From NCBI GenBank assembly GCA_001548435.1, contig AP017308.1, forward strand, positions 877,030 to 941,029: DNA of 64,000 bases, given 5' to 3'. How positions within the stretch are numbered: position 1 is the first letter of the stretch; each line of letters opens with the position of its first letter. A program made the position numbers and the translations under genes. The notes under the pieces were generated by a model. The model saw only the letters and a list, made by a program, of their open reading frames with translations, was not told where the DNA came from and searched no databases. The DNA is from Leptolyngbya sp. NIES-3755. Lineage in GTDB: Bacteria > Cyanobacteriota > Cyanobacteriia > Leptolyngbyales > Leptolyngbyaceae. Shown piece by piece: positions 9,815 through 18,554 of this stretch.

Positions 9815-10876
9815 ATGAAACCGATTCGCGTCTTGGTTGTAGATGATGCCGTAATGGTACGCAGTCGGTTGAGTAAAATTCTTAGCATGGATGCTCACAT
9901 CGAAGTCGTAGGAGTCGCTTCGTCCGGACGAATTGCACTGGCAAGATTACCTCAATTGATGCCCGATGTGGTGATTTTGGATGTCGAAATGCCAGACTTG
10001 AACGGGCTGCAAACCTTGGCTCAAATTCGTCAGAGCGATCCACAACTTCCAGTGATTATGTTCAGTTCAATGACGACACGAGGCGCGATCGCGACTTTGG
10101 ATGCTCTCTCTCTCGGTGCTTCAGACTATGTGCCAAAACCGAATCGTTTAAATGATGTTGAGGAAGTCACTGAATACCTCCAAGCGACGCTTATTCCTAA
10201 AATCAAAGCGCTCAGCCAGAAAGTTCCATTTCCCCAAAAAACTATTCCTGCAATTCCCGCTCATCGATCTCGATCGCTGGCTGAGATTGTCGCGATCGGG
10301 GTTTCGACGGGGGGACCCAATGCGCTCTCAGTTTTACTATCACAATTGCCTGTTGATTTTCCAGTCCCGATCGTGATTGTGCAACATTTATCTGCGACCT
10401 TCACAAAACTACTCGCTGAACGGCTCACTGTAAAATCACCCTTCCCGGTGCGTGAAGCGATCGCTGGTACAACACTTTTACCCGGTACGATTTGGATTGC
10501 TCCAGGTGACTTCCATCTGCGACTAGAACAAACTCCGTTTAGTGCAAAACTGATTCTAGATCAGTCACCACCCCAAAACTCTTGTCGTCCTTCTGTCGAT
10601 GTGTTGTTTGAATCCGTTGCGGAGGTGTATGGCGATCGCGCTTTAGGAATTATTCTGACGGGAATGGGACAAGACGGGCTACGAGGCTGTCGATTGATTC
10701 GCGATCGTCAGGGTCAGATTCTGGCACAGGATGAAGCAAGTAGTGTGGTTTGGGGAATGCCAGGATATGTTGTCAACGCGGGGTTAGCCGATGCAGTTCT
10801 GCCCCTGGATCAAATGATGTCGGAGATGCTTCAGCGAGTGAGCTATCCCGCAAATTCGATTCGGAGGACAATCTGA
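9815..10876 (+). CDS. cheB: CheB protein-glutamate methylesterase
   Basis: 353 residues: an N-terminal receiver (VVDDAVMV; phospho-acceptor Asp in VVILDVEMPDLNG) and a C-terminal methylesterase. The catalytic triad positions are visible: Ser in GVSTGGPN, His in IVIVQHLSATF and Asp in LTGMGQDGLRG. CheB removes methyl groups from, and deamidates, receptor glutamates and glutamines once phosphorylated by CheA. It follows the receptor gene after 148 bases, which could hold its own promoter. Its TGA stop overlaps the cheR ATG by one base. Confidence 0.93.
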   Translation: MKPIRVLVVDDAVMVRSRLSKILSMDAHIEVVGVASSGRIALARLPQLMPDVVILDVEMPDLNGLQTLAQIRQSDPQLPVIMFSSMTTRGAIATLDALSLGASDYVPKPNRLNDVEEVTEYLQATLIPKIKALSQKVPFPQKTIPAIPAHRSRSLAEIVAIGVSTGGPNALSVLLSQLPVDFPVPIVIVQHLSATFTKLLAERLTVKSPFPVREAIAGTTLLPGTIWIAPGDFHLRLEQTPFSAKLILDQSPPQNSCRPSVDVLFESVAEVYGDRALGIILTGMGQDGLRGCRLIRDRQGQILAQDEASSVVWGMPGYVVNAGLADAVLPLDQMMSEMLQRVSYPANSIRRTI

Positions 10877-11700
10877 TGAGTATTCCTCCGTTTGATTTTG
10901 ATTATTTGCGGCGATTAGTCCATGAACATTCTGGAGTTGTTCTAGAACCGCACAAGGACTATCTTGCTGTGCTTCACTTAGAACGCATTGCTGAAAGAGC
11001 AAGCCATCGCTCGATCGCGAGTTTTGTCGAACACTTAAAGAAAAGTCCCTTTGGTGATTTGCATCTTCAAGCGATCGAGGCGTTAGTGATTAATGAAACC
11101 TCTTTTTTTCGCGATCGCGATCCGTTTGAGATTCTAAAATCTTCAGTTTTACCCAGTTTAATCGAGTCACGCTCCAGCAGTCGTGCCATTCATCTCTGGT
11201 GTGCAGCATGTTCGACTGGACAAGAACCTTACAGTATTGCGATGCTGATTCGCGAAGCATTTCCAAAACTTGCGACCTGGGATATTCGATTAATTGCGAC
11301 TGATTTTTCTAAGCAAGCCCTCGATCGTGCTCAACAAGGACTCTATTCAAATTTAGAAGTAAGCCGAGGATTGCCATTGAATTTTCGCGATCGTTATTTT
11401 CGGCAAGTTGGGCGATCGTGGCAAATCAGTCCTGAGATTCGCCAAATGGTAGAGTTTCGAGAACTAAATCTGATTCAGCCTTGGAACTCGCTGCCTCGGA
11501 TGGACATTATTTTTCTTAGAAATATTCTGATTTACTTCGATTTAGAAACCAAGCGCTCCGTCTTCGATCGAGTTCAGCAAACCTTACAACCCGATGGTTT
11601 TCTGTTTCTCGGTGGCGGTGAGACGACCCTATATTTGAATTCACGATTCGAGACGATTCAAACCACGATGGGGCTGTATCACCGTTTACGGAGCGCTTAG
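10876..11700 (+). CDS. cheR: CheR protein-glutamate methyltransferase
   Basis: 274 residues from the ATG at 10876, which overlaps the cheB stop (TGATG). An N-terminal helical CheR domain is followed by a SAM-binding Rossmann fold with LWCAACSTGQEPYS (near residue 110) and a DIIFLRNILIYF segment. CheR adds methyl groups to receptor glutamates, the counterpart of CheB. The frame is open upstream, but that part lies inside cheB and is not CheR-like. CheB and CheR are absent from many cyanobacterial chemosensory clusters, so the pair implies genuine adaptation here. Confidence 0.93.
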   Translation: MSIPPFDFDYLRRLVHEHSGVVLEPHKDYLAVLHLERIAERASHRSIASFVEHLKKSPFGDLHLQAIEALVINETSFFRDRDPFEILKSSVLPSLIESRSSSRAIHLWCAACSTGQEPYSIAMLIREAFPKLATWDIRLIATDFSKQALDRAQQGLYSNLEVSRGLPLNFRDRYFRQVGRSWQISPEIRQMVEFRELNLIQPWNSLPRMDIIFLRNILIYFDLETKRSVFDRVQQTLQPDGFLFLGGGETTLYLNSRFETIQTTMGLYHRLRSA

Positions 11701-11705
11701 GATAC

Positions 11706-12551
11706 TTATGCAGGCTCAGGCGGATCAGAAGGAAGATTTTTCTCTTCTGCATCTGCGATCGCAGCTTCAACTTCTTCAACGGTCGGTGGATGCGGTGGAA
11801 CTGCCTGCGGATGACTCGCCTCAAATTCGACTTCTTCTTGCACAATTTCATCCGCTGTGCAGGTCGATTCTGAAGCGCCATCTTGATCCACTGGAACCGT
11901 CTTCGATTCAACTGCTTCCTCAGCCGCTACGATGTCCTCTTCAAAGTTAAAAGCATCGTCGGTTTCTTCGCGAAAGTCTTTCCGAACATAAGTCGAAGTG
12001 TTCTTTTCAGGCTTTTTGAACATACTACCGAACACTCCGGGCAGCGAAGCTACCGCACTTCCGACCGCGCCAATTTTGCCCATCACATCCGGTTTGGCAG
12101 CTTCAGGAGTCGGATTGCCAAAGTCTTCCCGCTTTAAAGGCTGATACGGGTCAGCAGGCGGAGTTGCAGGCTGTTTATTCAACAAAGCCTGAGCGCGATC
12201 CTTAACAGTCGCAAACGTTTTCTTCCCTTGCTCCACCACTTTCGCAGTATTTTCCGAGGTGACGACCTCATCAAACTTCGATCGCAGTTCGGCAGTCGAA
12301 GGGGTGTAACCGAGTCGAAAAGTCAGCGATTGATAGCCAAACCAACCGATGAGTGAAACACTGGCGATCTGTCCTAATAACACTGCGCCTGTAATACGAT
12401 CGGCACAAATCCACAGCACTAGCGCATAAAACAATCCCACACCAGAAAGCACGAGATCGCCTTTACGATAGATTTCTGGGTAAAAAAAGGCGGACATGTA
12501 CAGCCCAAAGCTGCCTAATGCGATCGCCAATGCTAAAAGATATGTCAGCAT
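11706..12551 (-). CDS. ycf66: Ycf66 family protein
   Basis: 281 residues. Three hydrophobic segments lie in the first about 80 residues (YLLALAIALGSFGLYMSAFF, then two more). A long, acidic, low-complexity tail follows, rich in Glu, Pro and Ala. This is the layout of the Ycf66 family shared by cyanobacteria and some plastids; its function is unknown. The ATG at 12551 is preferred because GGGAG lies 9 bases before it; a TTG at 12566 is also in frame. It is convergent with cheR, with only 5 bases between stops. Confidence 0.8.
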   Translation of the reverse strand: MLTYLLALAIALGSFGLYMSAFFYPEIYRKGDLVLSGVGLFYALVLWICADRITGAVLLGQIASVSLIGWFGYQSLTFRLGYTPSTAELRSKFDEVVTSENTAKVVEQGKKTFATVKDRAQALLNKQPATPPADPYQPLKREDFGNPTPEAAKPDVMGKIGAVGSAVASLPGVFGSMFKKPEKNTSTYVRKDFREETDDAFNFEEDIVAAEEAVESKTVPVDQDGASESTCTADEIVQEEVEFEASHPQAVPPHPPTVEEVEAAIADAEEKNLPSDPPEPA

Positions 12552-12685
12552 CTTCGCTGCTCCCAACTCGGAAAAACTACTCTAAATGTACTCTGAACCG
12601 CTGACCCGCGAAGGTAGGGTTAACAGAACACAATTTAAGCGGGTGTTGGTTCGGCGGAATTGTTTCGCTGCGGTGTTAGGCATTT

Positions 12686-12792
12686 CGCCCCCTAAATCCC
12701 CCGAATCGGGGGACTTTGACCAAGAAAAATCTCCAGAATTCCATAAATTTTTTAGTCTTCAAAGTCCCCCAGAATGGGGGATTTAGGGGGCG
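12686..12792. repeat. Large imperfect inverted repeat (possible MITE-like element)
   Basis: The arms CGCCCCCTAAATCCCCC (12686-12702) and its reverse complement (12776-12792) enclose further complementary blocks (GGGGGACTTTGA near 12709 and TCAAAGTCCCCC near 12759). Each arm also folds on itself around CCCCCGAATCGGGGG. The 107-base unit sits between ycf66 and the epimerase gene, which both run leftward. It has no coding potential. This kind of C/G-tract palindrome looks like a dispersed cyanobacterial repeat, but other copies cannot be checked here. Confidence 0.75.
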
Positions 12793-12827
12793 CATATCCG
12801 ATTTAACCGAAGCAAACCTCAAAAGTA

Positions 12828-13745
12828 TCAAGCCAAGATCTGATCATCGAGTGAAAAATCAATTTCAGCTTGATCCCGTCCACTCCTCAAATAGTCGTTC
12901 TGATAAGAATCTTTCAGCCCCGAAACTAGATCAAATTCTGGCTCCCAATTCAGTTCGGTTTTCGCCTTGTGAACATCTGCGAAGAAATGTTGAGTCCGCA
13001 TCGGAAACGCTTTCTTTTTCCCAAAATCAAACTGTTTCGGATCGTAGTGTACAATTTTTACTTCTTTACCAACCGCTTCCCCACAAGCACGAGCAAGCCC
13101 ATCAAAGGTGACTTCTCGATCGCCCGACACATTATAAATTTGCCCGATCGCTTTCTCATTCCCCAACACGTTCGCCATCGCTGCCGCCAAATCTTGAACA
13201 TGTCCGAATTGCGTAAAATGCTGTCCATGTCCAGGAATCGGAACAGGTCGATCGTGCACAATTCGATCGAAGAACCACGCCTCTAAATCGTTATAGTTCT
13301 GCGGTCCATAAATATAAGTCGGACGAATCGACGTAAACGGAATTCCCGCTTCAGCTAAATAAGATTCCGTATCATGCTTTCCTTTGTGCCGACTTTTCGG
13401 ATCAACTGCATCGCCTTCCACGTGCGGCATTTGATCCGATTTGAGATAAACACCTGCCGAACTCATGTACACAAAGTGTTGAATCCGATTTTTGAACAAT
13501 TCTACTAACGGTTGCGTATCACTCAATTCACGTCCATTGTTATCAAAAATCGCATCAAACTCGATCGACTTCAACTGCTCCAAATCCGTGGCACTGGTGC
13601 GATCGCCTTTAATTTGCTTTACGCCTTCCGTGGGATTCGGTTTATTGCCTCGATTGAACAGTGTAACCTCATGCCCTTGAGCCACCAAAAGCCGAGTGAG
13701 ATAGACCCCAATGAATCGAGTCCCGCCCATAATCAGAATTCGCAT
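12828..13745 (-). CDS. NAD-dependent epimerase/dehydratase, CSP41-like
   Basis: 305 residues from the ATG at 13745. An extended short-chain dehydrogenase fold begins at once with the nucleotide-binding loop GGTRFIGVYL. A Tyr-containing PTYIYGPQNY segment and a typical C-terminal substrate domain follow. The sequence resembles the chloroplast stem-loop-binding proteins (CSP41) and their cyanobacterial relatives, which have a degenerate active site and bind RNA in plants. Whether this one is an enzyme or an RNA-binding protein cannot be decided. The frame stays open to 13802, but there is no family similarity before the ATG at 13745. Confidence 0.82.
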   Translation of the reverse strand: MRILIMGGTRFIGVYLTRLLVAQGHEVTLFNRGNKPNPTEGVKQIKGDRTSATDLEQLKSIEFDAIFDNNGRELSDTQPLVELFKNRIQHFVYMSSAGVYLKSDQMPHVEGDAVDPKSRHKGKHDTESYLAEAGIPFTSIRPTYIYGPQNYNDLEAWFFDRIVHDRPVPIPGHGQHFTQFGHVQDLAAAMANVLGNEKAIGQIYNVSGDREVTFDGLARACGEAVGKEVKIVHYDPKQFDFGKKKAFPMRTQHFFADVHKAKTELNWEPEFDLVSGLKDSYQNDYLRSGRDQAEIDFSLDDQILA

Positions 13746-13879
13746 ACGGAGAGCGCTCTTTACGCAACAATCTTTCATCTTAGAGCGAACCCGTCCCCAC
13801 ACAAGAAGATATCTCTTGAGGTCACTAGCAGTCTGGGCAGCAGATTTAGTACGGTGAATGCAGATTTGTCAAAAGAATT

Positions 13880-14242
13880 ATGATCGACGGAATTTCACAC
13901 CCTACGATTCTGCAATATTTTGAAACGCTGAATGCTGGAGACTTCGATGCGACCAGTGAGTTATTTGCGATCGACGGTGCAATGCAGCCTCCGTTCGAGA
14001 AACCGATCACAGGACGAGATGCGATCGCAACCTATTTGAAAAAAGAAGCGCCCGGTTTAACTGCAATACCGCAAGCTGGAATCATCACCGAGCAGGATTA
14101 TCAAATTACTGGAAAAGTTCAAATGCCGATGTTCGGTGTAAATGTAACTTGGTATTTCGTGCTTGATCAGAACAATGAAATTACGTTCACGCGAATCAAA
14201 CTAAATGCCTCGCCGCAAGAACTTGCTAAATTACGACAATAG
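13880..14242 (+). CDS. OCP C-terminal domain homologue (CTDH), NTF2-like carotenoid-binding protein
   Basis: 120 residues that align along their length with the C-terminal domain of orange carotenoid protein. Shared landmarks are the N-terminal helix with a Tyr (Tyr13, position of OCP Tyr201), QPPF, ITGRDAI, GKVQMPMFG and a final LNASPQEL. Trp91 matches OCP Trp288, one of the two residues that hydrogen-bond the carotenoid keto group. The equivalent of OCP Trp277 is Met84. No Cys is present, so the disulfide-linked dimers known for some CTDHs are not possible. CTDHs hand ketocarotenoids to helical carotenoid proteins and quench singlet oxygen. No full OCP or HCP gene lies in the window. Residue equivalences are from memory of the family. 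Confidence 0.78.
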   Translation: MIDGISHPTILQYFETLNAGDFDATSELFAIDGAMQPPFEKPITGRDAIATYLKKEAPGLTAIPQAGIITEQDYQITGKVQMPMFGVNVTWYFVLDQNNEITFTRIKLNASPQELAKLRQ

Positions 14243-14634
14243 AACAAGCATTCATATTTCTGTCTGAGAAAAAATCTGTATACATTACAACATTATTAAC
14301 TTGTGTTCAACACTACATATTTTTTCGATTAACTTGCTTACCGTTCAATTAATGAAGTTGTTCACACCGTATTGCATTGTGTTGGTTCGCTGCGGTTCTG
14401 AAAGGTCAGGTTACGATTTTCCATTGGGACAACGCTCGTTTGGCTGGATATGCTCACGATAGCAATCCTGTAGCAACTTCTAAATTGATCACTATTCGTT
14501 TTTGATTCTGTCGATCGTGCTGATTTCAAGCGCGACCCGAAGTGATTTGACTATGTGAATCCACAGTCATCATTTTGCGTATTCGATCGACTAAATATCG
14601 CGATTCTTCTCAAAGATTTGAGGACAAAACATTC
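14243..14634 (+). other. Intergenic region: NtcA promoter and about 285-base leader of the first amt gene
   Basis: No gene is seen. The first part holds the NtcA-type promoter described separately. Everything from about 14350 to the ATG at 14635 would be untranslated leader. It shares GAAGTTG right after the -10 box and CTGTAGCAACTT further on with the leader of the second amt gene. Confidence 0.6.
14303..14344 (+). promoter_or_regulatory. NtcA-type (class II) promoter of the first amt gene
   Basis: GTG-N8-TAC (14303-14316) is followed after exactly 22 bases by TACCGT (14339-14344), which fits TAN3T. The consensus NtcA-activated promoter is GTA-N8-TAC, 20-24 bases, TAN3T; one base of the operator differs. 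The downstream gene is an ammonium transporter, a classic NtcA target, so nitrogen-limitation activation is expected. Confidence 0.75.
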
Positions 14635-16350
14635 ATGACCAACACTCTATTCCGGACTCGATCGTTCAAATTTTTTGTGCGATCGCTGATTGCCATGTGC
14701 CTAGTCTTCTGTACATTGCTGATTGCCGATCGAGTATTCGCGGCTGATCCAGGTGGCAATAAAACAGGAACAGCAGCCGATGTGCAAGATGCTCAAGCAA
14801 ACTCATTCGTCATCACAGAACCAACTGACAAAACTGCTCCAGACTATGCAGATAAAGAGAAAGCTTTTCAAGAGTTCAGAGCACAATCGGAACGGGAACC
14901 TTTAGCCGTTAGACTGGCAGATTCCGTTGGACAAAATCGAATTGCAATTAACCTAACGTGGACGCTCGTGGCAGGCTTCCTCGTCATGTTCATGCAGGCT
15001 GGATTTGCGCTAGTAGAAACCGGATTCACCCGCGCCAAAAATGCCTCCCACACCATGCTGATGAACTTCCTGGTCTACGTCATCGGCTTAACCGGATTTT
15101 GGATTGCTGGATTCGCGATTATGTATGGTGCGATGCCTGTTGCTTCCTTGGGTGGAACATCAGGACTGGATGCCAGTAAAGAATTCGTGCTGAATCTATT
15201 TGGTAAACCCTTCGGATTGTTCTCGACCAATGGCTGGTTCTTGAACGGTGATGTCTATGATGTTGGCGTTTATACTATCTTTCTGTTTCAAATGGTCTTC
15301 ATGGACACGGCTGCAACGATTCCAACGGGATCAATGGCAGAACGTTGGACATTGAAATCGTTTGCTATCTATGGCTTTTTCATGTCGATGATTCTCTATC
15401 CATTGTTCGGGAACTGGGCTTGGGGTGGCGGTTGGCTATCTCAGCTAGGTGTGAACTTCGGATTAGGTCATGGATATGCAGATTTTGCAGGATCAGGAGT
15501 GGTTCATGCAGTCGGTGGATTGTGTGCGTTAGCAGGCGCGATCGCACTCGGTCCAAGAATCGGCAAGTACAACGATGATGGTTCAGCAAATGCGATTCCT
15601 GGACACCACATTCCAATGGCATTGCTCGGAACATTCATTCTGGCGTTCGGTTGGTTCGGGTTCAATCCTGGCAGTACTTTAGGAGTTGCGGGTGGCGGTT
15701 TAAATCGCGTGGGCATCATTGCAACTGTGACGATGATTGCAGGTGCAGGTGGCGCGTTAAGTGCAGCTTTGTACATGATCTTCCGCAATGGCAAGCCTGA
15801 TCCGACAATGATTGCAAATGGATTGTTAGTCGGACTCGTTGCAATCACGGCTCCATCTGGATTTGTCGGAGCAACCGCAGGATTTATCATTGGCGCGATC
15901 GCAGGAATTCTGGTTTGTCTTGCTGTGGAATTCTTCGATCGACTTCACATTGATGATCCCGTAGGTGCAATTTCAGTTCATGGTGTTGGCGGGTTGTGGG
16001 GCGTAATCGCGCTCGGATTATTTGCGGATGGAAGTGCCTTTTACGGTGGCGCTTGGAACGGGGTGAGTGGATCAGTCAAAGGATTGTTCTACGGTGATCC
16101 GGGTCAACTTATGGCTCAATTGGTCGGCTGTATCACGCTAGTGATCTGGGCATTTGGTTTCTCGTTTGTGTTCTTCAAAGTGCTGGATAAGTTTGTCAAG
16201 CTGAGAGTCCCAGCCCAAGTCGAAATCGATGGCTTGGATGTAGAAGAAACGGGCATTCTGGCTTATCCCGAATTCAACTTGACCCACAACACGATGACCA
16301 GAGTGGAACCTTACCCAATGGGCAATCAGTTAAACACTGGAGAATTTTAA
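14635..16350 (+). CDS. amt: Ammonium transporter (Amt family)
   Basis: 571 residues from the ATG at 14635 (GAGGA ten bases before it). An N-terminal signal sequence ends near FAADPGG, followed by an extracytoplasmic segment of about 80 residues and then the Amt core of 11 membrane helices. Family markers include FMQAGFALVETGF, FQMVFMDTAATI, the twin pore-His regions (DFAGSGVVHAVGG and GAISVHGVGGLWG) and WFGFNPGST. Amt channels admit ammonium across the inner membrane. The large N-terminal extension is longer than in standard Amt proteins. It is the first of two tandem amt genes under separate NtcA-type promoters, each followed by its own terminator. Confidence 0.93.
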   Translation: MTNTLFRTRSFKFFVRSLIAMCLVFCTLLIADRVFAADPGGNKTGTAADVQDAQANSFVITEPTDKTAPDYADKEKAFQEFRAQSEREPLAVRLADSVGQNRIAINLTWTLVAGFLVMFMQAGFALVETGFTRAKNASHTMLMNFLVYVIGLTGFWIAGFAIMYGAMPVASLGGTSGLDASKEFVLNLFGKPFGLFSTNGWFLNGDVYDVGVYTIFLFQMVFMDTAATIPTGSMAERWTLKSFAIYGFFMSMILYPLFGNWAWGGGWLSQLGVNFGLGHGYADFAGSGVVHAVGGLCALAGAIALGPRIGKYNDDGSANAIPGHHIPMALLGTFILAFGWFGFNPGSTLGVAGGGLNRVGIIATVTMIAGAGGALSAALYMIFRNGKPDPTMIANGLLVGLVAITAPSGFVGATAGFIIGAIAGILVCLAVEFFDRLHIDDPVGAISVHGVGGLWGVIALGLFADGSAFYGGAWNGVSGSVKGLFYGDPGQLMAQLVGCITLVIWAFGFSFVFFKVLDKFVKLRVPAQVEIDGLDVEETGILAYPEFNLTHNTMTRVEPYPMGNQLNTGEF

Positions 16351-16372
16351 GCATTTCGCTAAGCAATCTTCG

Positions 16373-16403
16373 GAACGTGGCACTCAAACCACGTTCTTTT
16401 TTT
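16373..16403 (+). terminator. Rho-independent terminator of the first amt gene
   Basis: A perfect 8-bp stem GAACGTGG/CCACGTTC with an 8-base loop is followed by seven T residues, 22 bases after the stop codon. Confidence 0.9.
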
Positions 16404-16460
16404 ATCTAAAATATCGATGTATTTCGACAATTGAAAAGAAACAATAACCATTATTAAGCT

Positions 16461-16502
16461 GTACCTACGATTACATTTTTCTAGAGTGATATTGCTTACC
16501 TT
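16461..16502 (+). promoter_or_regulatory. NtcA-type (class II) promoter of the second amt gene
   Basis: A perfect GTA-N8-TAC operator (16461-16474) is followed after exactly 22 bases by TACCTT (16497-16502), fitting TAN3T. The spacing and the TTGCTTACC context around the -10 box are the same as in the first amt promoter, suggesting the two were duplicated together or are under the same constraint. Confidence 0.85.
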
Positions 16503-16854
16503 CAAGTAGCGAAGTTGATACAGTCATTGTTTCGATTCACCTCACCTGTAAGTTTTAAGAGATTAGGAATTCTATTTTTCGACGCACTCATTCATCTAGA
16601 TAGAATTCGATCTCGGTTCTGTAGCAACTTTTGTAAACAACCTGTTCTTAGTTTTTCGATCGCACACACTCTTCAAGTGTGATTCAACTCGATTTAGCTC
16701 GTGTTCCACTAGCTGAGATTTTGTGCATCGATCGAGCCTTAAAACAGGGCTATATCAGGATTTTGGCTTGAATTTAATCAAGCTGAGGAGTCATTTACCT
16801 TTAAGTGCCTCACGTTTTGTCTGGTTTAGTCACCTCAACACAGTGGATTTTCTG

Positions 16855-18498
16855 ATGGGATTTTCAACACTTTTTTCGTCGAACTCTAGAAAGAGAAGCA
16901 ACGCAGGATTAAAGGCAATGCCCACTCGATCGCGGGGTGGTCGTAGAATCGATGCCTGGAAACGGTTAAGTCTGCGATTGCAAGACCGCGAATGGCGACG
17001 GTATGCGTATCTACTTATCGCTGGAAAGTTTGTCGCGCTCTTATTGCTGACGCTGATTGCAATTCCAGTAATCACTCACTTTGTCGGTTCGCCTGCAATG
17101 GCTGAAGATCCAGTCCTCAAAGGCAATGACATTGTGAACCCGATTAACACCGTTTGGACATTGCTGGCAGCGTTCCTAGTGTTCGGAATGCAAGTGGGTT
17201 TCACCATGCTCGAAGCGGGATTTTGTCGATCGCGTGAAACAGTAAACGTCTTGATGGAATGTATCGTTGATACTTGTCTCTGCGGCATTTTGTTCTATGC
17301 GTTCGGCTTCGCGTTTATGTTCAGCCACGGGAATGGCTTTATTGGCACGAACTGGTTCTTCCTACAAGGTGCTCCTGCAACGTATGAAAGTACTGGCGTT
17401 GCCTTCCTTGCATTCTGGTTGTTTCAATTTGCCTTTGCAGATACTTGCTCGACAATTACTTCTGGAGCAATGATCGGACGCACCGGATTTGTCGGAGATT
17501 TGCTCTACAGTATCGGCGTGTCTGGCTTTATTTATCCGATCGTTGGACATTGGGCATGGGGTCCAGATGGATTCTTAGCAACAATGGGCAGTGATCATTA
17601 TTTCCTACCGTTCTTGGGCACGAGCTTCCATGATTTCGCAGGTTCAACTGTAGTCCATACCATCGGTGGATTTGTTGCACTTGCAGGCGCGATCGTACTC
17701 GGTCCCCGCTTGGGTCGTACCTTTAAGCGCGATGGCGGTGGTCCGATGTTGCCGCATGATTTGACGATCGCGGCTGTCGGTGGACTAATTCTCTGGTTTG
17801 GCTGGTACGGATTTAATCCTGGTTCAACTCTGTCTGCAATGGACTTTCAGGGAATTGGACGAGTTGCAGCAAACACCACTTTGGCGGCTTGTGCGGGTGG
17901 ACTCGGTGCAATGTTCTTCGGCTATCCCAAAACTAAGAAATGGGATCTCGGCTACACCGTCAATGGCTTCTTAGCAGGATTAGTCGCGATTACTTGTCCT
18001 TGCTACTGGGTCAATCCAACAGGTTCGATTATTCTCGGTGCGGTTGCTGGTGTTGTTGTAGTCCTGGGAATTGATGTACTCGAATGGATGCGAATTGATG
18101 ATCCGATCGGTGCAGTTCCCGTTCATGGTTTCTGTGGAATTTGGGGAACCTGGTCACTCGGATTGTTCGCAACAGGTGAATTTGGTGCAACGGGTCCGAT
18201 CGCTCCAGATGTTTCTGCTCCGCTAAAAGGTTTGTTCTACGGGGGCGGCTTCCACTTGCTGGCAGCACAAATGACCGGAAGTTTGATTATTACCCTTTCG
18301 ACATTTGCTTTGGCGATGGCGTTGATGGCGGCAGTGAACTTAACCGGAACGCTGCGGGTGTCAGAAGCAGGGGAACGTGAGGGCATCGATATTCACGAGC
18401 ATGGCGTTCCAGCCTACCCTGAGTATGTGATTCAACCTTCTGCAACCGCAACGAATCCAATTCCCGGTGCAGAACCCGCTGATCCGTTCTTGCGATAA
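16855..18498 (+). CDS. amt: Ammonium transporter (Amt family), second copy
   Basis: 547 residues from the ATG at 16855; an ATG at 16918 with AAAGG just before it is a good alternative. A basic N-terminus precedes a signal-like hydrophobic helix ending near SPAMAEDP, then the Amt core: GMQVGFTMLEAGFCRS, FQFAFADTCST, DFAGSTVVHTIGG, WFGWYGFNPGST and GAVPVHGFCGIWG. It is clearly related to the upstream amt but much diverged, so the duplication is old or the two came from different lineages. Tandem amt genes with different affinities are known in Anabaena and Synechocystis relatives. The conserved pore elements suggest both are active. Confidence 0.92.
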   Translation: MGFSTLFSSNSRKRSNAGLKAMPTRSRGGRRIDAWKRLSLRLQDREWRRYAYLLIAGKFVALLLLTLIAIPVITHFVGSPAMAEDPVLKGNDIVNPINTVWTLLAAFLVFGMQVGFTMLEAGFCRSRETVNVLMECIVDTCLCGILFYAFGFAFMFSHGNGFIGTNWFFLQGAPATYESTGVAFLAFWLFQFAFADTCSTITSGAMIGRTGFVGDLLYSIGVSGFIYPIVGHWAWGPDGFLATMGSDHYFLPFLGTSFHDFAGSTVVHTIGGFVALAGAIVLGPRLGRTFKRDGGGPMLPHDLTIAAVGGLILWFGWYGFNPGSTLSAMDFQGIGRVAANTTLAACAGGLGAMFFGYPKTKKWDLGYTVNGFLAGLVAITCPCYWVNPTGSIILGAVAGVVVVLGIDVLEWMRIDDPIGAVPVHGFCGIWGTWSLGLFATGEFGATGPIAPDVSAPLKGLFYGGGFHLLAAQMTGSLIITLSTFALAMALMAAVNLTGTLRVSEAGEREGIDIHEHGVPAYPEYVIQPSATATNPIPGAEPADPFLR

Positions 18499-18523
18499 AT
18501 CGAGTTTCGCAACACTGACTTTA

Positions 18524-18554
18524 GAGCGTGGTTTCACCGCCACGTTCTTTTTTT
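18524..18554 (+). terminator. Rho-independent terminator of the second amt gene
   Basis: An 8-bp stem (GAGCGTGG/CCACGTTC with one G-T pair) is followed by seven T residues. It resembles the terminator of the first amt gene. The T tract touches the stop of the leftward gene starting at 18786. Confidence 0.85.

Larger units (their letters stand above)
16351..16854 (+). other. Intergenic region: terminator, NtcA promoter and long leader of the second amt gene
   Basis: No gene is seen. In order it holds the terminator of the first amt gene, a perfect NtcA promoter (16461-16502) and about 345 bases of putative leader up to the ATG at 16855. The leader contains a hairpin around CACACTCTTCAAGTGTG near 16664 and shares short blocks with the other amt leader. 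Confidence 0.6.

Noticed and set aside
12586-12786. 66-residue open frame through the inverted repeat
   Set aside because: Its second half is encoded by the C/G palindrome and it has no protein-like features.
15504-15890. 128-residue frame antisense to amt
   Set aside because: Shadow of the Gly/Ala-rich membrane helices.
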